Of a DNA stretch of 64,000 nucleotides, positions 11,386 through 24,345 are shown piece by piece. The notes beneath the pieces were generated by a model. That model was not told where the DNA came from and searched no databases. It saw only the letters and a list, made by a program, of their open reading frames with translations. Source of the DNA: Taenia hydatigena. Taxonomy: Eukaryota; Platyhelminthes; Cestoda; Cyclophyllidea; Taeniidae. The stretch is from NCBI GenBank assembly GCA_036345935.2, contig JADWOT020001562.1, positions 620,001-684,000 of the forward strand, written 5' to 3'. The first letter of the stretch is position 1; every line of letters starts with the position of its first letter. A program made the translations under genes and the position numbers.

Positions 11386-13479
11386 TGGATATAAATTATA
11401 AATGACCTTAACACATTCACTGTTGATGAAGTTGATGAATCTATTTACAATAAAATCACAAACCTTTCACTTAACTCCATAAAACTTACTACACCGCCTA
11501 GATGGATGAACACCCCCCAGTGGAGGCATTGTATAGTACGCTGGTTCGATCTGATAAACAGAATTACAAGAGACTGTTAGCTATTCGGCCATGAATGATG
11601 TCTGGTTTCTTTTGTTGCTCTTGTTTATTTGTACAACCACCAGGAATAGACGCTTGTACCAGGTGCAAAGTCGGTTTCGGTTTTGCTTACTACAGCGTTT
11701 ACTCTGAAGTGGTGTTGCGCTAGGAAAAGGACAAACAGAGTCACATTTTGAAGCATATGTTCTAAGCCCTCATGCTTCAACAAGAGCCACTTAGGGTTCA
11801 GGGGACGGATTAGGGGGGAAGGTATCAAACCACTCCACTAACTCCATGCGCAGTCTGGAACCTTCAGGTCAGTATCCATTAGCAAAGAGGAATTGCAGTG
11901 CCAGAGGTTTCATACTTCAAATTTCGGCTCGAGTGGCTTGTGACCTCGATGACTAGGGAACCAACCCAGAGCTGGATCCCCATTTTTAGCCTGTTCGAAC
12001 TCCAAATGATTGGGCCACCAGTACAAGCTTGATTTGACAGGAGAAATCAAGTGCTGCACAGAACTTTAGTGAAAATCTGACATCAGATTGAGGTGTTCTG
12101 CATCTCTGATTTGGCCATTTCGAAATGTCACTGTCACGTACTTGACCAAGGTGCCTCCAGTTTGTTTTGTCGTCGAGCAAAGGTTTAGACAGCACAAGTC
12201 ACCTGCAAAGAATCAGCTTCAAATTATGAATCTATGTGTCCATTGAGCTAGCGATACCTTCAATTGGTTCTCTTGGATGGAAATTAGTGAGATGCTAGGA
12301 GCAAGACGCCTCTTCTGTATCTCCTGTTGGAATCGTCACTGATAATGAGGTCTTGAAGCTTTTTTTTGGCATCCAACAGTCTCAGTGCTACTGCTGAAGA
12401 AACAAGCACCTTTGGAAGAATCCTTCCACGGTCGCTACCAATTTGATGGGATAATCAAATTCCTGGAATAAAAGGGCATTGCCACGACTTCCTAAATTCA
12501 TTGCTAAGACCTGGAAACGATGTATAGATGAAGGTCCACAGAGATCCCCACAAGTCGTGGAAAAAATGCGATAAGGCTTAGTAGAATACTGTGCTTTAGT
12601 TGATGAATTGCTATTTCCTCTCAATTGATATGCACACAGGCTTGGAGGACTTACATCCATGTGATTTTCCAGAAGCCTAGCTTGAATTTGGCGCAGAATC
12701 CGTCCAAGATCGTTTTACCAGACACTTCACTCGGTGACCTGACACGTGTCCCGCATTCCGATTCATTCATGGACAAATGAGCACAGGCCTAATTTTACTC
12801 TCAAAATATACCGAAAAAAACCTTCAATCGAGAAGTGATGGTCTGTACATTGGTGATTGACAAGGGGACACATTGGATGTCAATGCTTCCTGAGGACTCT
12901 CAGAGCTCCATCTTTGTAAGAGTGGCTTTACTTCTGTCAATTTGCCCAATTTCGCAGAAGGGAACTTTAATGTGGTCTACTTCTTGATCTAACACACCCG
13001 AGGCAGTTCAGCAGACATGTCTGATCTAGATCCAAAAGAAGTCTTGAACAATTTCATGCTATCAAAAGAAATTATTCTTGAACTAGTGTGCACTCGTGCG
13101 TAGCAAGTTCCGGATCTAGATGTCAGTTTTATCCACTGTTCTGGAATTTGGAGTCTGGAAACAAACAATGCTAGTCGAGACCTTTAGTGCGTCAAAATCA
13201 TGGTCTTTGGCTAGGTCAAGATTTGACCCGCCTTTAAGACTACCGGAATTATTCAACGTTGTGGGAGGATATTTCAATGATGATGGTAGAGTGGCTGTAT
13301 GATAAGGTGATTATAACTGACACAGGAAGTGTCTGCAAACAATGGAACCTTGTTTTGACTTTGTCTCCAGGACGGCTTCAAAGACGTGGTGATAAGTGTA
13401 GTAATTTGGATTTAGACATCCACGTCTCCTCAACACAGGCACCAATAAGAGATGCAAGATGACAGTAGCATTGAAAAGG
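11386..13479. other. Intergenic, no feature recognised
   Basis: No exon-like ORF. Short frames such as 12388-12660 (-) show no recognisable protein features. Confidence 0.4.
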
Positions 13480-13870
13480 CAAGAACAACAGGACTGGGAA
13501 GATATTGGCGTGACAGCGAGGCCGTGTCTTCCAACGGAGTTACGGCCGAGGCGTTAAAAAAGCAATCAAGGTGTTACGGAGCTCCTCTCTCCTTTCAACC
13601 TCCCGTGTAGGCCAACCGCACCAGTTGTCGAGATTCCACGCAAGGAGCACGATGTATCTGACTGCAACGTCCTGCTTGGGAAGTGTAATAGGAAATGGGG
13701 AAGACGCAGACCATCTTGTGTGTCTAACGCTAACCCTAAGGGCACCGGTTCAAAGGAGAATGGGGTCCGAAAGAGTTCCGCGAGTCTAAGATTTCAAGTC
13801 AATTCCCTCCTGCAACTTTGCTCTCACTTCAATGCTGCCTAGACCCATTACTTTCTGGGTTCCAATTCGA
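13480..13870 (-). repeat. Dispersed element, reverse copy (A then B)
   Basis: Begins with 'aggactgggaagatattggcg', a diverged form of the reverse module A block 'gctgctggcatgacccgg' at 50371. It ends with the reverse module B block 'cacttcaatgctgcctagac'. The A-then-B order is that of the reverse copies at 35855 and 38475. Confidence 0.45.
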
Positions 13871-14399
13871 CTTTACTAGCACAAGATAATTTTTGGATTA
13901 ATTTTGATTATTTTGAATGAACAGCAGTGGTATTTATTCCATTATACTTGATGAAAGGAAGAAAATATGGGTCGAGACCACGTCAACATTGCACAAAGAA
14001 TTCTTTGATGTAAATGGCATGAGAGACCAAGTGGCATTCAGCTTGTGTACACCACCAGACTCTGTGACTTATTATAAACGAGGCTATTGGCATTACCTCT
14101 ACCTCCGGGATGTCCTTTCGCCCCATTTCATGGTCCTTGCTTCAAAGTGGAGGAAAGGAAATTTGACTTTATTGTTAGCTACTTGAGTGGTCTCTTCAAT
14201 TTGCCCAATCTGCCTTCATAAACAAAAGCAAGAAAAAAATAACGAATTAATAAGGTAAAATTTGCTTTTCTTTTACTAAAAATTGGTTTTTATTTTTCGG
14301 GGGCTGCTACTAGTTTTAACCGTTGACTCGTGGATGACGTTGAACTAACAGCCAATGGTTGGACAATCTAATTTACTTCCTCTCCCACCTCGTTGTCGC

Positions 14400-14822
14400 C
14401 TTCCTCCTCCTCCTCCTCCTCCTCCTCCTCCTCCTCCTCCTCCTCCTCCTCCCTCCTCCTCCTCCTCCTCTCCTCCTCCTCCTCCTCCTCCTCCTCCTCC
14501 TCCTCCTCCTCCTCCTCCTCCTCCTCTCCTCCTCTCCTCCTCCTCCTCCTCCTCCTCCTCCTCCTCCTCCTCCTCCTCCTCCTCCTCCTCCTCCTCCTCC
14601 TCCTCCTCCTCCTCCTCCTCCTCCTCCTCCTCCTCTCCTCCTCCTCCTCCTCCTCCTCCTCCTCCTCCTCCTCCTCCTCCTCCTCTCCTCCTCCTCCTCC
14701 TCCTCCTCCTCCTCCTCCTCCTCCTCCTCTCCTCCTCCTCCTCCTCCTCCTCCTCCTCCTCCTCCTCCTCCTCCTCCTCCTCCTCCTCCTCCTTCTTCTT
14801 CTTCTCCTTCTTCTTTTCTTTC
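14400..14822. repeat. (TCC)n trinucleotide tract, about 400 bp
   Basis: An almost pure run of TCC/CCT triplets whose phase shifts at about seven places where one or two bases are missing or extra (near 14450, 14470, 14525, 14533, 14634, 14685 and 14728). It ends in a mixed CTT/TCTT section. Because the tract is so simple, it is open in all three forward frames and in two reverse frames. The resulting Pro/Ser/Leu or Glu/Arg/Gly runs are not genes. The strand asymmetry (all pyrimidine against all purine) favours triplex or slipped structures, and the length in this assembly may not be exact. Confidence 0.95.
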
Positions 14823-15079
14823 TCCTCGTATGAACAAAAAGCACAATCAATTCTCCTAGCCGGAGAGAAAAATTGTTTGGGTTTAAGTGGTCAAATGAAT
14901 TATTTACTAAGTCTTTACTGTAAGTTGGGAGAAGGAGGGCAGCGATCCCTTTCAACAGTCTCGTCATGGGTGATTTGATCGTAAAATATTGGTAATGTTT
15001 TTCCTCTAGGAATCCAAATGACACTGTTAAACGAGGTAATTTGTCGAGCCTTATCCAAGTGTAATGCTTTGGTCAGTTA

Positions 15080-15175
15080 AATATTTATTTTCGGTTTGGT
15101 GGGCACTCAGGCCTCCGCTTTTGTATTTCCACTAAGCGGCAATCCAGTATTATGCTCCTTAGGTTGGATTCAGGC
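15080..15175 (+). repeat. Dispersed element, module A, short forward fragment
   Basis: Shows 'ttttcggtttggtgggcact', 'gcttttgtatttccacta', then 'agtattatgctccttagg', which are the head, middle and tail blocks of module A with an internal deletion. Confidence 0.5.
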
Positions 15176-15840
15176 GGCTCCATTAGTGGAGACCGAAATG
15201 CCCCCATTGGTAATGCTTTCGAAAGAATCTGTGGTTACCTCTACCTCTGGCAACCACCTTGGCCCCTTGTTCTGCAAGAATGCTATAATAGCTGGAACAT
15301 CACTAGCTGTGGCCGTGGGTCATCTGAGGAGCTCGTTACGAAGCTGTCGACGGCACCTGTGTGACAATGTTAGTTGAATGAACTAGCGATACCTCCTCCA
15401 CCTCTCTACCAGATAGGTAGGACCCAGACAGATGTATGGCTGCGTAGTACCAAGGGAAAATAGATGCGAAACCTCCTCTTAGGCCAGTGTTCTCACCACT
15501 AGCAATGGACACACGAGAAGACCAGTACATTAGTCTGCCCCAAGACAGTCCCCACACAGGACGAAACCTTAGATACCACAAAACCTGTAAGGCGGATCTG
15601 TGACGTTGAAGTCAGAGGCATCTGCTCACGCTCACGCAAATTGAATGACTGACGCAGATGGTTCGTGAGTGTTTACCTCTGGGCGCCGACTATATAATGA
15701 TGGCCAACGTGGGAGGTTGACCTTGATTGTTTATTTAATCCTTCATTTTGGTTGCCCCGGCACTAAAGGCGTCCTGACTGTACTCCTGCTGGGTGGAATG
15801 GCCTCCAAACCGTGTCAGTAGTCTTCCAAGTCTCAGGTAA
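15176..15840 (+). repeat. Dispersed element, near-complete forward copy (B then A)
   Basis: The 'ggagctcgttacgaagctgtcgac' region is followed by 'gcgatacctcctccacctct', 'taggacccagacagatgt' and a long middle section. A module A tail with 'catttt­ggttgccccggcac'-type and 'ggcctccaaaccgtgtcag' blocks follows at 15725-15835. Order and spacing match 23690-24345 and 26515-27170. Small open frames here are incidental. Confidence 0.6.
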
Positions 15841-18800
15841 GACAAAGGCCAGAGATTTACCAATCACCAAGCAATGACCAAAATAAAGGTGACAAATAGC
15901 AGACGTAAATACCTTGGTAGTGTTTGTTAATGGTATTTTGTCTCAACTCTCCATTAAAAGCTGAATGTTGTCAACAAGTTGAAGGTGTTTATAACATCCA
16001 AGTCCCAGCTACGAGAGCTTTACAACAACTTGTTAGAAATGCTTAACTCCATCCATACTTCCCTGCCACAAATTAGCCAGAGAAGTCTGGAAAATTACAA
16101 AGCCTAGACGTGGGCGACTGACTATTTGTCTGCTGTTGTCGTTGTGATGATGGAACAGCATTTCAGTAGTATTCAGTAGACAACAATCTGGGAGCAAAAG
16201 GGTCTATCATGATTTCTGTGACACTGAACGTTCACACTTCCAAATGAAAAGTTCATGCACGTCTCTATCATTTGAGAAATAGGGGATGTTGCCGAGAAAA
16301 TAGATGTCACTTAGATTAACAGGTGAGAGTAAAAAAGTCCATCCCTTCTAGATTGTTTACTAACTGCCTGATTGGAGGGGATGAGAAACGGATGCTGAAT
16401 GTCAACATTCATCAAGCGAACAAGAATGTCATTGGTTGTTTCCATTCGGTCCCTTCATTGCTATCTCACAGTTTGAAGGTATGCATCACTTCACTTCCAT
16501 CAGACACTTGTTGCTTTACGTGTAAAAGAAAAGCCTTGAATCTGGTGCCATCTGGTACCAATGGATCAACCTGACGGTTTCTCTATTCCCACTTTTACAA
16601 GAAAACACAAGACTTTAGACCTCACCTGCGAGAGAACTACCGCTTTAGAGTGAGTGGGAGGCACGCTGCGCCATCCTTAAAGCCTGACTTCCCTTGATGA
16701 CATTTGGTCGAATTCCGAATGATTATTACCTTGTCTTGGCATTAACACTAGACAATCACATGATAACCTACGATAGAGGATAGACATTTGGGGAGGAAGG
16801 ATTGTTTGTATGCAGAGTTTGGTTTAATTTTGAAGACTTGTGGTGTTTATACATCTCTTGCATGCTTGCAGACCTCAAGGTGGAGTAAACGCACATGCGT
16901 ATTGGTCGTGACTAGGATATCAGACGTCATTGTACACAGAGGCGACAGTTTGGACGATCACGAAGACCGGTGGACCATCAGACATACACTGAGGTATTTA
17001 GGCTCTTTGTCTCCACCTTATTGTAGGAGAGGCTACCGAATAGCCCACTGTCTGCGTTGTCAGCTTCACCTCTCCGTCCTCTCCCCCACTCTCCCCACAT
17101 GATTGAGGGTCTCAGGAGGGTAGAACTAGAATCGCTGTAGCTCTTTCCATTGGCGGTAGAACATGTATTCGTGGCTGAGTTTGAAATTTGGACTAATTTT
17201 AGGATTTGCGTGGCTATTTTCGCTAGCATTCAACACAGCCCAGACACCTCCAGACATAAACAAATTAGTTTTCAAGAGTAAGACCTAATTGAAACTAAAC
17301 ATAAACTGGTTGTTGATTAATCTAAAACAAATTGGTCATAGCTGAGATCTGACAAGACAAAGAGGTGGGAAGTGATAAAGGCGACAATTAAAAGCCGCCG
17401 TAATTGCAGTGAATGCATCCATTCAAGGTCAAATGTCAGCGTGTTGGAGGTGCCAATTTTATGGGAAGAAGATCTGCAATTCTAAAAACCTAGCGGACTT
17501 TGTCATATAAGGGTGTTCTCTGCATGACAGCACTAAAATTGCTGCCTCAAAAAGGTAGAGGCTAAATCGGAGGTCTTTCCTAGCGCAGCAGGTGGACAGT
17601 ATGTGTGTGGTCCTGAACGCGTGGGAGACCGGAGGCTAGAGATGTTGGAGACTTTAATGATCTTGGGGACAAGAGGAGGATAATCACATATAAGATTATT
17701 CCCTCCGCAATGCTGACCAATCAGGAATGTGAACAATAAGTGTTTCCAAAACCTTCTGGAATTGGGCGCAAAGAGAGGAACTACGGCTTTTGTTAGCAGC
17801 CACCAAGCACTTCTGTATGTCGACAATGGAGGAGACTTGGGAATCCAACAGGAGGGACGGTCTCTGCGAGCCTTGATTCTCTGTTTCGGAGGTGGATTTC
17901 CTTGAGACTGAAGTGATTATTAAATTTAACCCCAGCTTGATATCCTTGGTTGTGCACAGGAAGAACTGACCCTGCCTAACCAACCCATCAGCGTTTTTTC
18001 AACTCCCATTTAATTCCTGTCATTCAAATCATTTTTTTTTTCGAGGTAAATTTGTGATACACATTCACAAATTATTATTCTATCCACCCCATAAACACAC
18101 CAAATGAAATGGAGAGTCTTGAGGCACTCAAAAGAACGTAAGGCGGAGTGTGAACCCTTTGAAATACCAGGGACCACGCAGCATAGATAAAGTGTTGGCC
18201 CAAGTAATTGGAATGTCAAAACATCTTTGGCATTCAAAGGGTCTGTTAAGTTTCAGTTAGCCACCCAGAGGTGCCGAAACTAGGTCCATTTGGTGAATAA
18301 CAACAACGCAGGGCATTGGAGCAGTAGGACAGTAGATAAACGGTCCCCTGGAATTCCACTTCGAGGTGGGAGGATTTGTTCCATCAACGCGAGCGGGACA
18401 AATTAGTGTTCCGATGCTGCTGCTGCTGCTGCTGCATCTGATGTAAATAGGAACTTTTTTTGTGTATGAGATGCATCAATCATGGGAAAATTGCGAATGC
18501 ACATCTCTCTTTTGCACCTAAAATATGCCTCTCTAATAGGTTCTGTGAGAGCAATTATTTTCTGCTGGAATGTATAGAATTACTACACAATTAGAGGTGT
18601 CCTTTAAGGCAGGTAGATGGGGACGACCATGAACGCTAAAAGTGAAACTAAAGTCTGCTTTCACTCTTTAGTGCTAGTTTTATGGTTCACTTGCTGGTTA
18701 TCACCACACACACACACGCACACAGAGAACAGGTGATTGGAGTGACCGTCAAGAAGGGATTGATACATCGTTGTGAGTTGTCAACGATTCAGCCGCTCAG

Positions 18801-19269
18801 AGTTCCGTGTGCCCTCGTTAGACTGTGAACTGGTTTTGCTTGCCTTTATCAACCATGCAACGTTACCAATCACCTCTAACGACGCAATAAGGTGCGTCGC
18901 TATGGGAGAAGATTCTCAATAATTATCCACGTGGACCAAGAAGGAATGCATGTGGGCAGAGGACCATGGCTTAAGGAGTCCCAAGTGTTGGAGGGGTTGA
19001 ATATTCCAACCGAACAAATAGCGGTTATCTTTTGTACATTGTAATACTCAGGCTGGGATTTACGACGTTGTGCTTTTACCTGGCTAGCTGGGCCCCGGGC
19101 CACGTCAGTAGCCATAATCATTTTTGTGAATTAACAGCACATACTCTAGGTGCGCTAGGCATACCTGACCCTAAAGGACAAGTATCTCCTCTTCTGTCGC
19201 TAAGCAGTAAGTCTCAGCGGAGTGGAAGAAGTGGATATTGTTGCGGACAGGCGAGTAAATGACAAAACC
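15841..19269. other. Intergenic, no gene recognised
   Basis: Holds a (TGC)7 run at 18415-18435 and a short CA-rich run near 18702-18722. No exon-like ORF. The frames at 16323, 16788 and 17696 lack recognisable features. Confidence 0.45.
18415..18435. repeat. (TGC)7 microsatellite
   Basis: Seven uninterrupted TGC triplets in non-coding sequence. Confidence 0.9.
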
Positions 19270-19945
19270 TAAGAGGAGGTCTGGAAATCTGGCACTTATT
19301 ACTGGCTCCCACTCCAGTCCTGTGGTCCACAGGAAGGCTTTTAACAAGTGAAGCGGAATTAGCCATGGATTACCTCGAAAAGTTCTTTACAAAGCTGTCT
19401 ACTTCACCGGCTCATGGATGTCAATGGAGTGAATTCCAGATAGATGTGGCTGGGCAGCACAGAAGTGAAAACTAAGCGGTAAGGAGCAACAGGTACGAAG
19501 TCATATCGCCATGGCAACACGTTAACCTCCATCCTTTGTGGAATTAACCCAGCTTTTTGACTAACTATGACCTCTCATGATGGTCCACACTCTTCCCGTC
19601 TTTCAGTACAGTTGCTATACAAGGCAGAACGCAGAGTCCCGTAAAGTCGCGGTCAAGTGGTTATTTAATGGAATTTTTCTTTCTCACAGCATTGACTACG
19701 TTGGAATGATTGACGTGGAAGGTTTGTCAAGGGGAGCACAGAAGTGGACGCTCAAAATATGAGAGAGTCGATGGTCCAACTCGGTTTTGATAACGGGGCC
19801 AGAAAGAGTCTGCGCCAATGTACCTCGCTTCAAGGCCGCGTTATCAGCTTCAAAGCCCTTTTGTAAGTCACCATTGCATACTTTGCCCGAGTATCATGCC
19901 TTTGCTCTGTTTCAGGGAAACCTGGACGTGCTGCATTAGATTATC
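19270..19945 (+). repeat. Dispersed element, diverged forward copy (B then A)
   Basis: Module B traces at 19380-19480 ('aaagctgtctacttcaccgg', 'agatgtggctgggcagcac') are followed by a middle block 'agaagtggacgctcaaaatat', which matches 'ggagtcgacgctcaaaagg' at 27063. A module A tail at 19790-19940 contains 'cccgagtatcatgcctttg'. Confidence 0.5.
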
Positions 19946-22900
19946 CAGATCACAAAATCTACCTAAAAATAGACGAACTTTCTCCCAATGAAGTTTTTGC
20001 AATGAGATGAACGAATTCTCCCCGACTGTTCAGTAGAAAAAAAAAACCGTAATTTTGTCTGAAAAATACCCTGGAAAAGCCTCCTCTACTAGGTGATTTA
20101 TTTCCTTTGGAAGAGGTTTTTGAGCCAGTAATTAAGGCGAATTGAAAGTAAAGACGTCCCTCAAGGTCATTACTCAGAACTGCGCAGCTTCTACACTGTC
20201 TGCAGAAAACGAAAGCGGGAAAACATGCCCCACATCCTCATTAACTAAGTGTAGTTGGCTGCCCTTGCACTGATGCCAAGGGAAGAGGCACTTGTAGGCC
20301 CGTAAATGGATTATAAAATCTGTTAGCGCTTCAGGGCAATTTCGGTGTGTGTCTGAATTTGTGGGTACGTGTAAACACTTGAGGATTTACGATACGTTCT
20401 TCCACAGCACGCAAGTGAACTTTGTGACCAAAATCAGTTGCGAGGTCAGGACGTGCGCCAGACCCCGCTACTTATGCGTGTCCAATCAGCCCTACATCTT
20501 CTACCGTCAATCTCTCCACCTTCGCGGTTAACATCCATCACTTTGTCCTCCACTCAACATTCCAGACAATTGTTGTTGCAAACCCATTCACCTCTAGGCC
20601 AGACACAAATCTACACGTGTTCCACTGCTATCAACCAAGAAAGGGAGAGTGAATGCCTACTTTTTTCATTTGTAAGTATCACGAGGACGCGTACTTTGTG
20701 TTGGTGGTTTCAAAAATTAAAATGATGAGAGAAAAACACTGCACACCGCAGCTCCCAATCAAGTGGAACAGTTGTTAAAAGACCTCTTTTTTGTCCCTCG
20801 AGGTGCAAACACTCCATCTTATTGGATGAAGTGGTATATTGTGAAATTCCAGTCTCGCCTTGAAATTGTGCTTTACACGTGTCTGTTAAACTACTTTGTC
20901 ATGACGACTCTTAAGGCCAAATTTGAAAGGCATTTCAACTTTTGTGGAGAGAGTTTAAGATTCTACGGGTATCTGAGTGCCAATGATGTGTATTTCCTGG
21001 TGAATGATCACGTTCAATACTAAGTGACCGAGAACCACTTCTGGATCATGTTTTTGCTGCTGCCTCAGCTTGAGGTCACCTCCGGTGATGTGATAATGCC
21101 CCATCAGCCTGAAGGAAAAATTTATTACCAATCCACAGAAGGGCTATAAGGAAGAGTTATAAAACCAGTATAAAAATTAGACTAACAGCTTTCGTAGTTA
21201 ATTTGTCGGTAAAAACTCGCTCATAAGTCCGCAAACCATTAATTCATTCCATGGTTAAGCTTAGTTACAGCCAGCGTTACAGCTGCGAGCTGATTGTTAA
21301 TACGACTTTTCGAGACTAAATTTTTTTTTAAATTTGCTTCGCCTTCAAGGCGCTGGTGATTTGGATTGATGGCGAATGCGTTTGAGACAACGGCTGAGCG
21401 AGCACGACAATGCTGCCCTGGGAAAGATCAGACAAGTTTTCAAGCCTAATTACTTTTTAAGCAGGCAGTCACGCACACTTCTTGCTATTCTCTAAATTAA
21501 CAGTGTCTCAGGACCGTTTTCAATTGTTTTGTATTCTTAAGATTACGCTTCACACCTCCTCCGCTTTCGCCGTAGGAAAGAGGCGTGGTACAAGTGGAGG
21601 CAGTGAAGGATTAGTACATTTGGATGTGGGCCCGGTGCATTTTGCATGTTGCGCATAAAATGAGGAATAAAAAGCATTGCTACCATGGAGGCCAGAAAAG
21701 GCAAGTACTTTCCACAATGGTGGAGTCAAAGGTACCAACACTGGCAGGCAACAGTGGTCCTTCAAAGGCATTTGGCGGGGATAGGGATGCCTTGTGAGCG
21801 AGGACGTAAAACCTGTAAATGTTTATTTACTAAAAAAGACGTCAAATATAGTTGTCATGATAATGAGGCATACATTTTAAAGGTGGAAAGACTCGCTCTT
21901 GCGAGTGATGTGGCCTGGCATGGTGACTGCCACCCCTTCCACCATTTCCATCAACATTCAGCGCGTGGAATCCTTGGTCCTGCAGGCAAACACAGCCGTA
22001 CAAGAGTCTTGAGAGTGGTGAAAAGTTGGTCGATACTGAGCACCGATGATGATTTGGATTGAGCCGTTCAACCGTACTGACAAGCCCTTCCACGCTGAAA
22101 CGCCTCTCTGGGTGTCGGCAGTCCTACAGGGCAGGAAAGTTTCCACCCTCGTTGTTGAATAAAAAGTGATGCTTTCTGAAGGTGTGGGAGATTTTTAGCC
22201 GAGAATAATGCCTAGCTTAACTAACGTTCCACCGAAGATCCGCAGCACATTGCCAAACAATTGTGTTAGTGACTGAAAGTGCCTTTGAAATGTACTTAAT
22301 TTCACTTCCCTGGCGATATTGAAGTCGAGCGAGGTCAAAAGTTTACCTCCAAGGCTAAACAGATGCAAATTCAAGTTCTGCGTTAAATCAAATCAAAATG
22401 CTCGGGATATTATTCATTTTTTTTCAATGCAAGTACCCAAGAGAAATAACGAGGACAACTGCTGCATCCACACCGCATTTCCATGCAGGTGCAGGTACCT
22501 TGTGTAGGCATTTGCCATTTTTGACAAGCCAAGTACACATTTCTGTCCACTGCTTAATCGCATCAACTGGGTTCAGATTTTGCATTAGAAGTGCACCTCA
22601 AAAGGTTTTCATCACTTGATAATGCGTGACTCCTCGAGGCTTCCTTAAAGTCAAAGGAAGCCTTTATCCTCGAGCCGCCCAGTGGCGACAGAACGGTGGA
22701 GTCCCGAGGTGACATTGTGCCAAAACCGTGAATTAAACAACCGATGCCAACCTATATTCGTGAAATTGTTAACAAATTCTCTCAAAAAGAAGAAAATTAC
22801 AAGTTTGTTTGGCTGAAGACTCGGGTAGTGGTTAATAGTGTCAATGACAAAGTGTGCTTATTCGATACTTTGTTTAGCTCTGTACTAAACTTCACACCAA

Positions 22901-23689
22901 CCTTTCCGTCTCTCCAGACTGCACTTCCGCTTACCGGTGCCGATCTTCGGCTCTGCCTACAGCCTTCTCCACCTTTTATAAACGCCAATAATAAACTATA
23001 CCTCCACTCTGGTGGGCCTTAGTACGGCCTTAGAAAAGGCTCGAGGCGATGTAAGCTTAAAACCGTGGTGATAAATAAAATCGCCCTCGCAGCTTTTGAC
23101 ACTTTCCTCCACCTTCACCTCCTCCGCCTATTAGCCAGTGATGAAGTGTTGTGGGTGGCTTCAAACGATTCGAAGAAGAGCCTACAAATAACGATGTGCG
23201 GTCATAATCGGAAAACATGATATACTTTTATGTACCAGAAACTGACAATAACCCAAATCGACAACTAGACATTTATAAAAGGGTTAAGTGGTGGAAAAAG
23301 AGTAACGGAAAAGGAGCGAATAGGTCAAGTACTTCATTAAAGAGGTGTTTTCACAAACGTTTTATTGTTCAGAGAGTCTTTGCTTCTTTTTCAATGTAGT
23401 TAATCAAGCTGAAGAATGCTAGCCCAACCCCTGCGGCTTTGTCGGTGCGATGTAAATTCAATTTTCCTTCCTTCCTTATAAGTGATGGCAATTCGCCTGA
23501 TTGCTTGAGACAGCTGCGATGGGACTTTGCTCAGGGTCTTTGCTCTAAAAAAGATTAGGACTGTGTGCCGGATAGACCTTCACCTCTTCACTACGTCGAT
23601 AATACACGCTCTACATGTCTCGATGCGCTGAAAGTGAGCCACACTTTCAACTAAAACCACCCTAATCTCCATCTCTGAATGAAGAAGAG
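19946..23689. other. Intergenic, no gene recognised
   Basis: Contains a small imperfect hairpin at 22633-22674 but no convincing exon. Open frames at 20763-21023 and 21685-22062 have no recognisable motif. Confidence 0.4.
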
Positions 23690-24345
23690 TATATTGCTGA
23701 GGTTGGAAGATTCTGTGAAAACTCTTTGGAGGAGGGTTGAAAATGACATCTGTCTTTGACAGCTGCCTCCTGTTCTGCTGGATATCTGTTTGTTAGGGAG
23801 CTGTCTACACTAGCTGTGTGAAGATGTCACCGTGAGTGGACAAGCGACACCTCCTCCACCTCTTAACATAGTTGGATAGAACCCAGATAGACAATTGGCT
23901 TGACAGCTCTGAGCCGTAAACAAATTAGCGAGGAGGAACAGACTAAAAATCTATTTGATAAAACCTGTCTTCTACTAACTGACTCTAGCAATGGACGGAG
24001 AAGAGGACTAGCAGACTCTTTTTCCCCCAAAAACGGTACTTAAACAGGACAAAAATCAAAATCCTGTGGATATGCCAAGAGATTGACGGCGATGCAGTCC
24101 AGTTGCACACATGCTCGGTAAATGGAGCGGTTGTTTCGTGGATGTGTTTGCTTTTTTTTTTTTTCTAGTACAGACAAGTGAGGGTGAACGAGAGCAGTGC
24201 CAGACTCTGCCATGCTTTGCTTGCTTGTTTAACTCTTCACTTTGGCTGGGCGGGCACTTTCTAGCTCCACCGGGCGGCATGCTAGCAGTCTCTTAACCCT
24301 TCTCTACATCAGTAATACACATTCTACCTTCTGAGAAGTCTTAAG
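23690..24345 (+). repeat. Dispersed bipartite element, fullest forward copy
   Basis: About 650 bases. In order: 'gaggagggttgaaaatgacat', 'ggagctgtctacactagctg', 'gacacctcctccacctct', 'tagaacccagatagac', a 'gaggaggaacagac' block, 'caggacaaaaatcaaaatcc', then module A (24215 on) with 'gtttaactcttcactttggc', 'gggcgggcactttctagctc', 'gtaatacacattctacc' and 'tgagaagtct'. I see no long ORF, no terminal poly-A and no target-site duplication I can be sure of. The lack of coding capacity suggests a SINE or other non-autonomous element. Confidence 0.6.

Noticed and set aside
14355..15024. Long open frames of Pro/Ser/Leu and Arg/Glu/Gly runs on both strands
   Set aside because: They are translations of the (TCC)n tract, open in nearly all frames because the unit contains no stop. 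Not genes.
21685..22062. 125-codon open frame, + strand
   Set aside because: No motif or exon context. Composition gives no support for coding.
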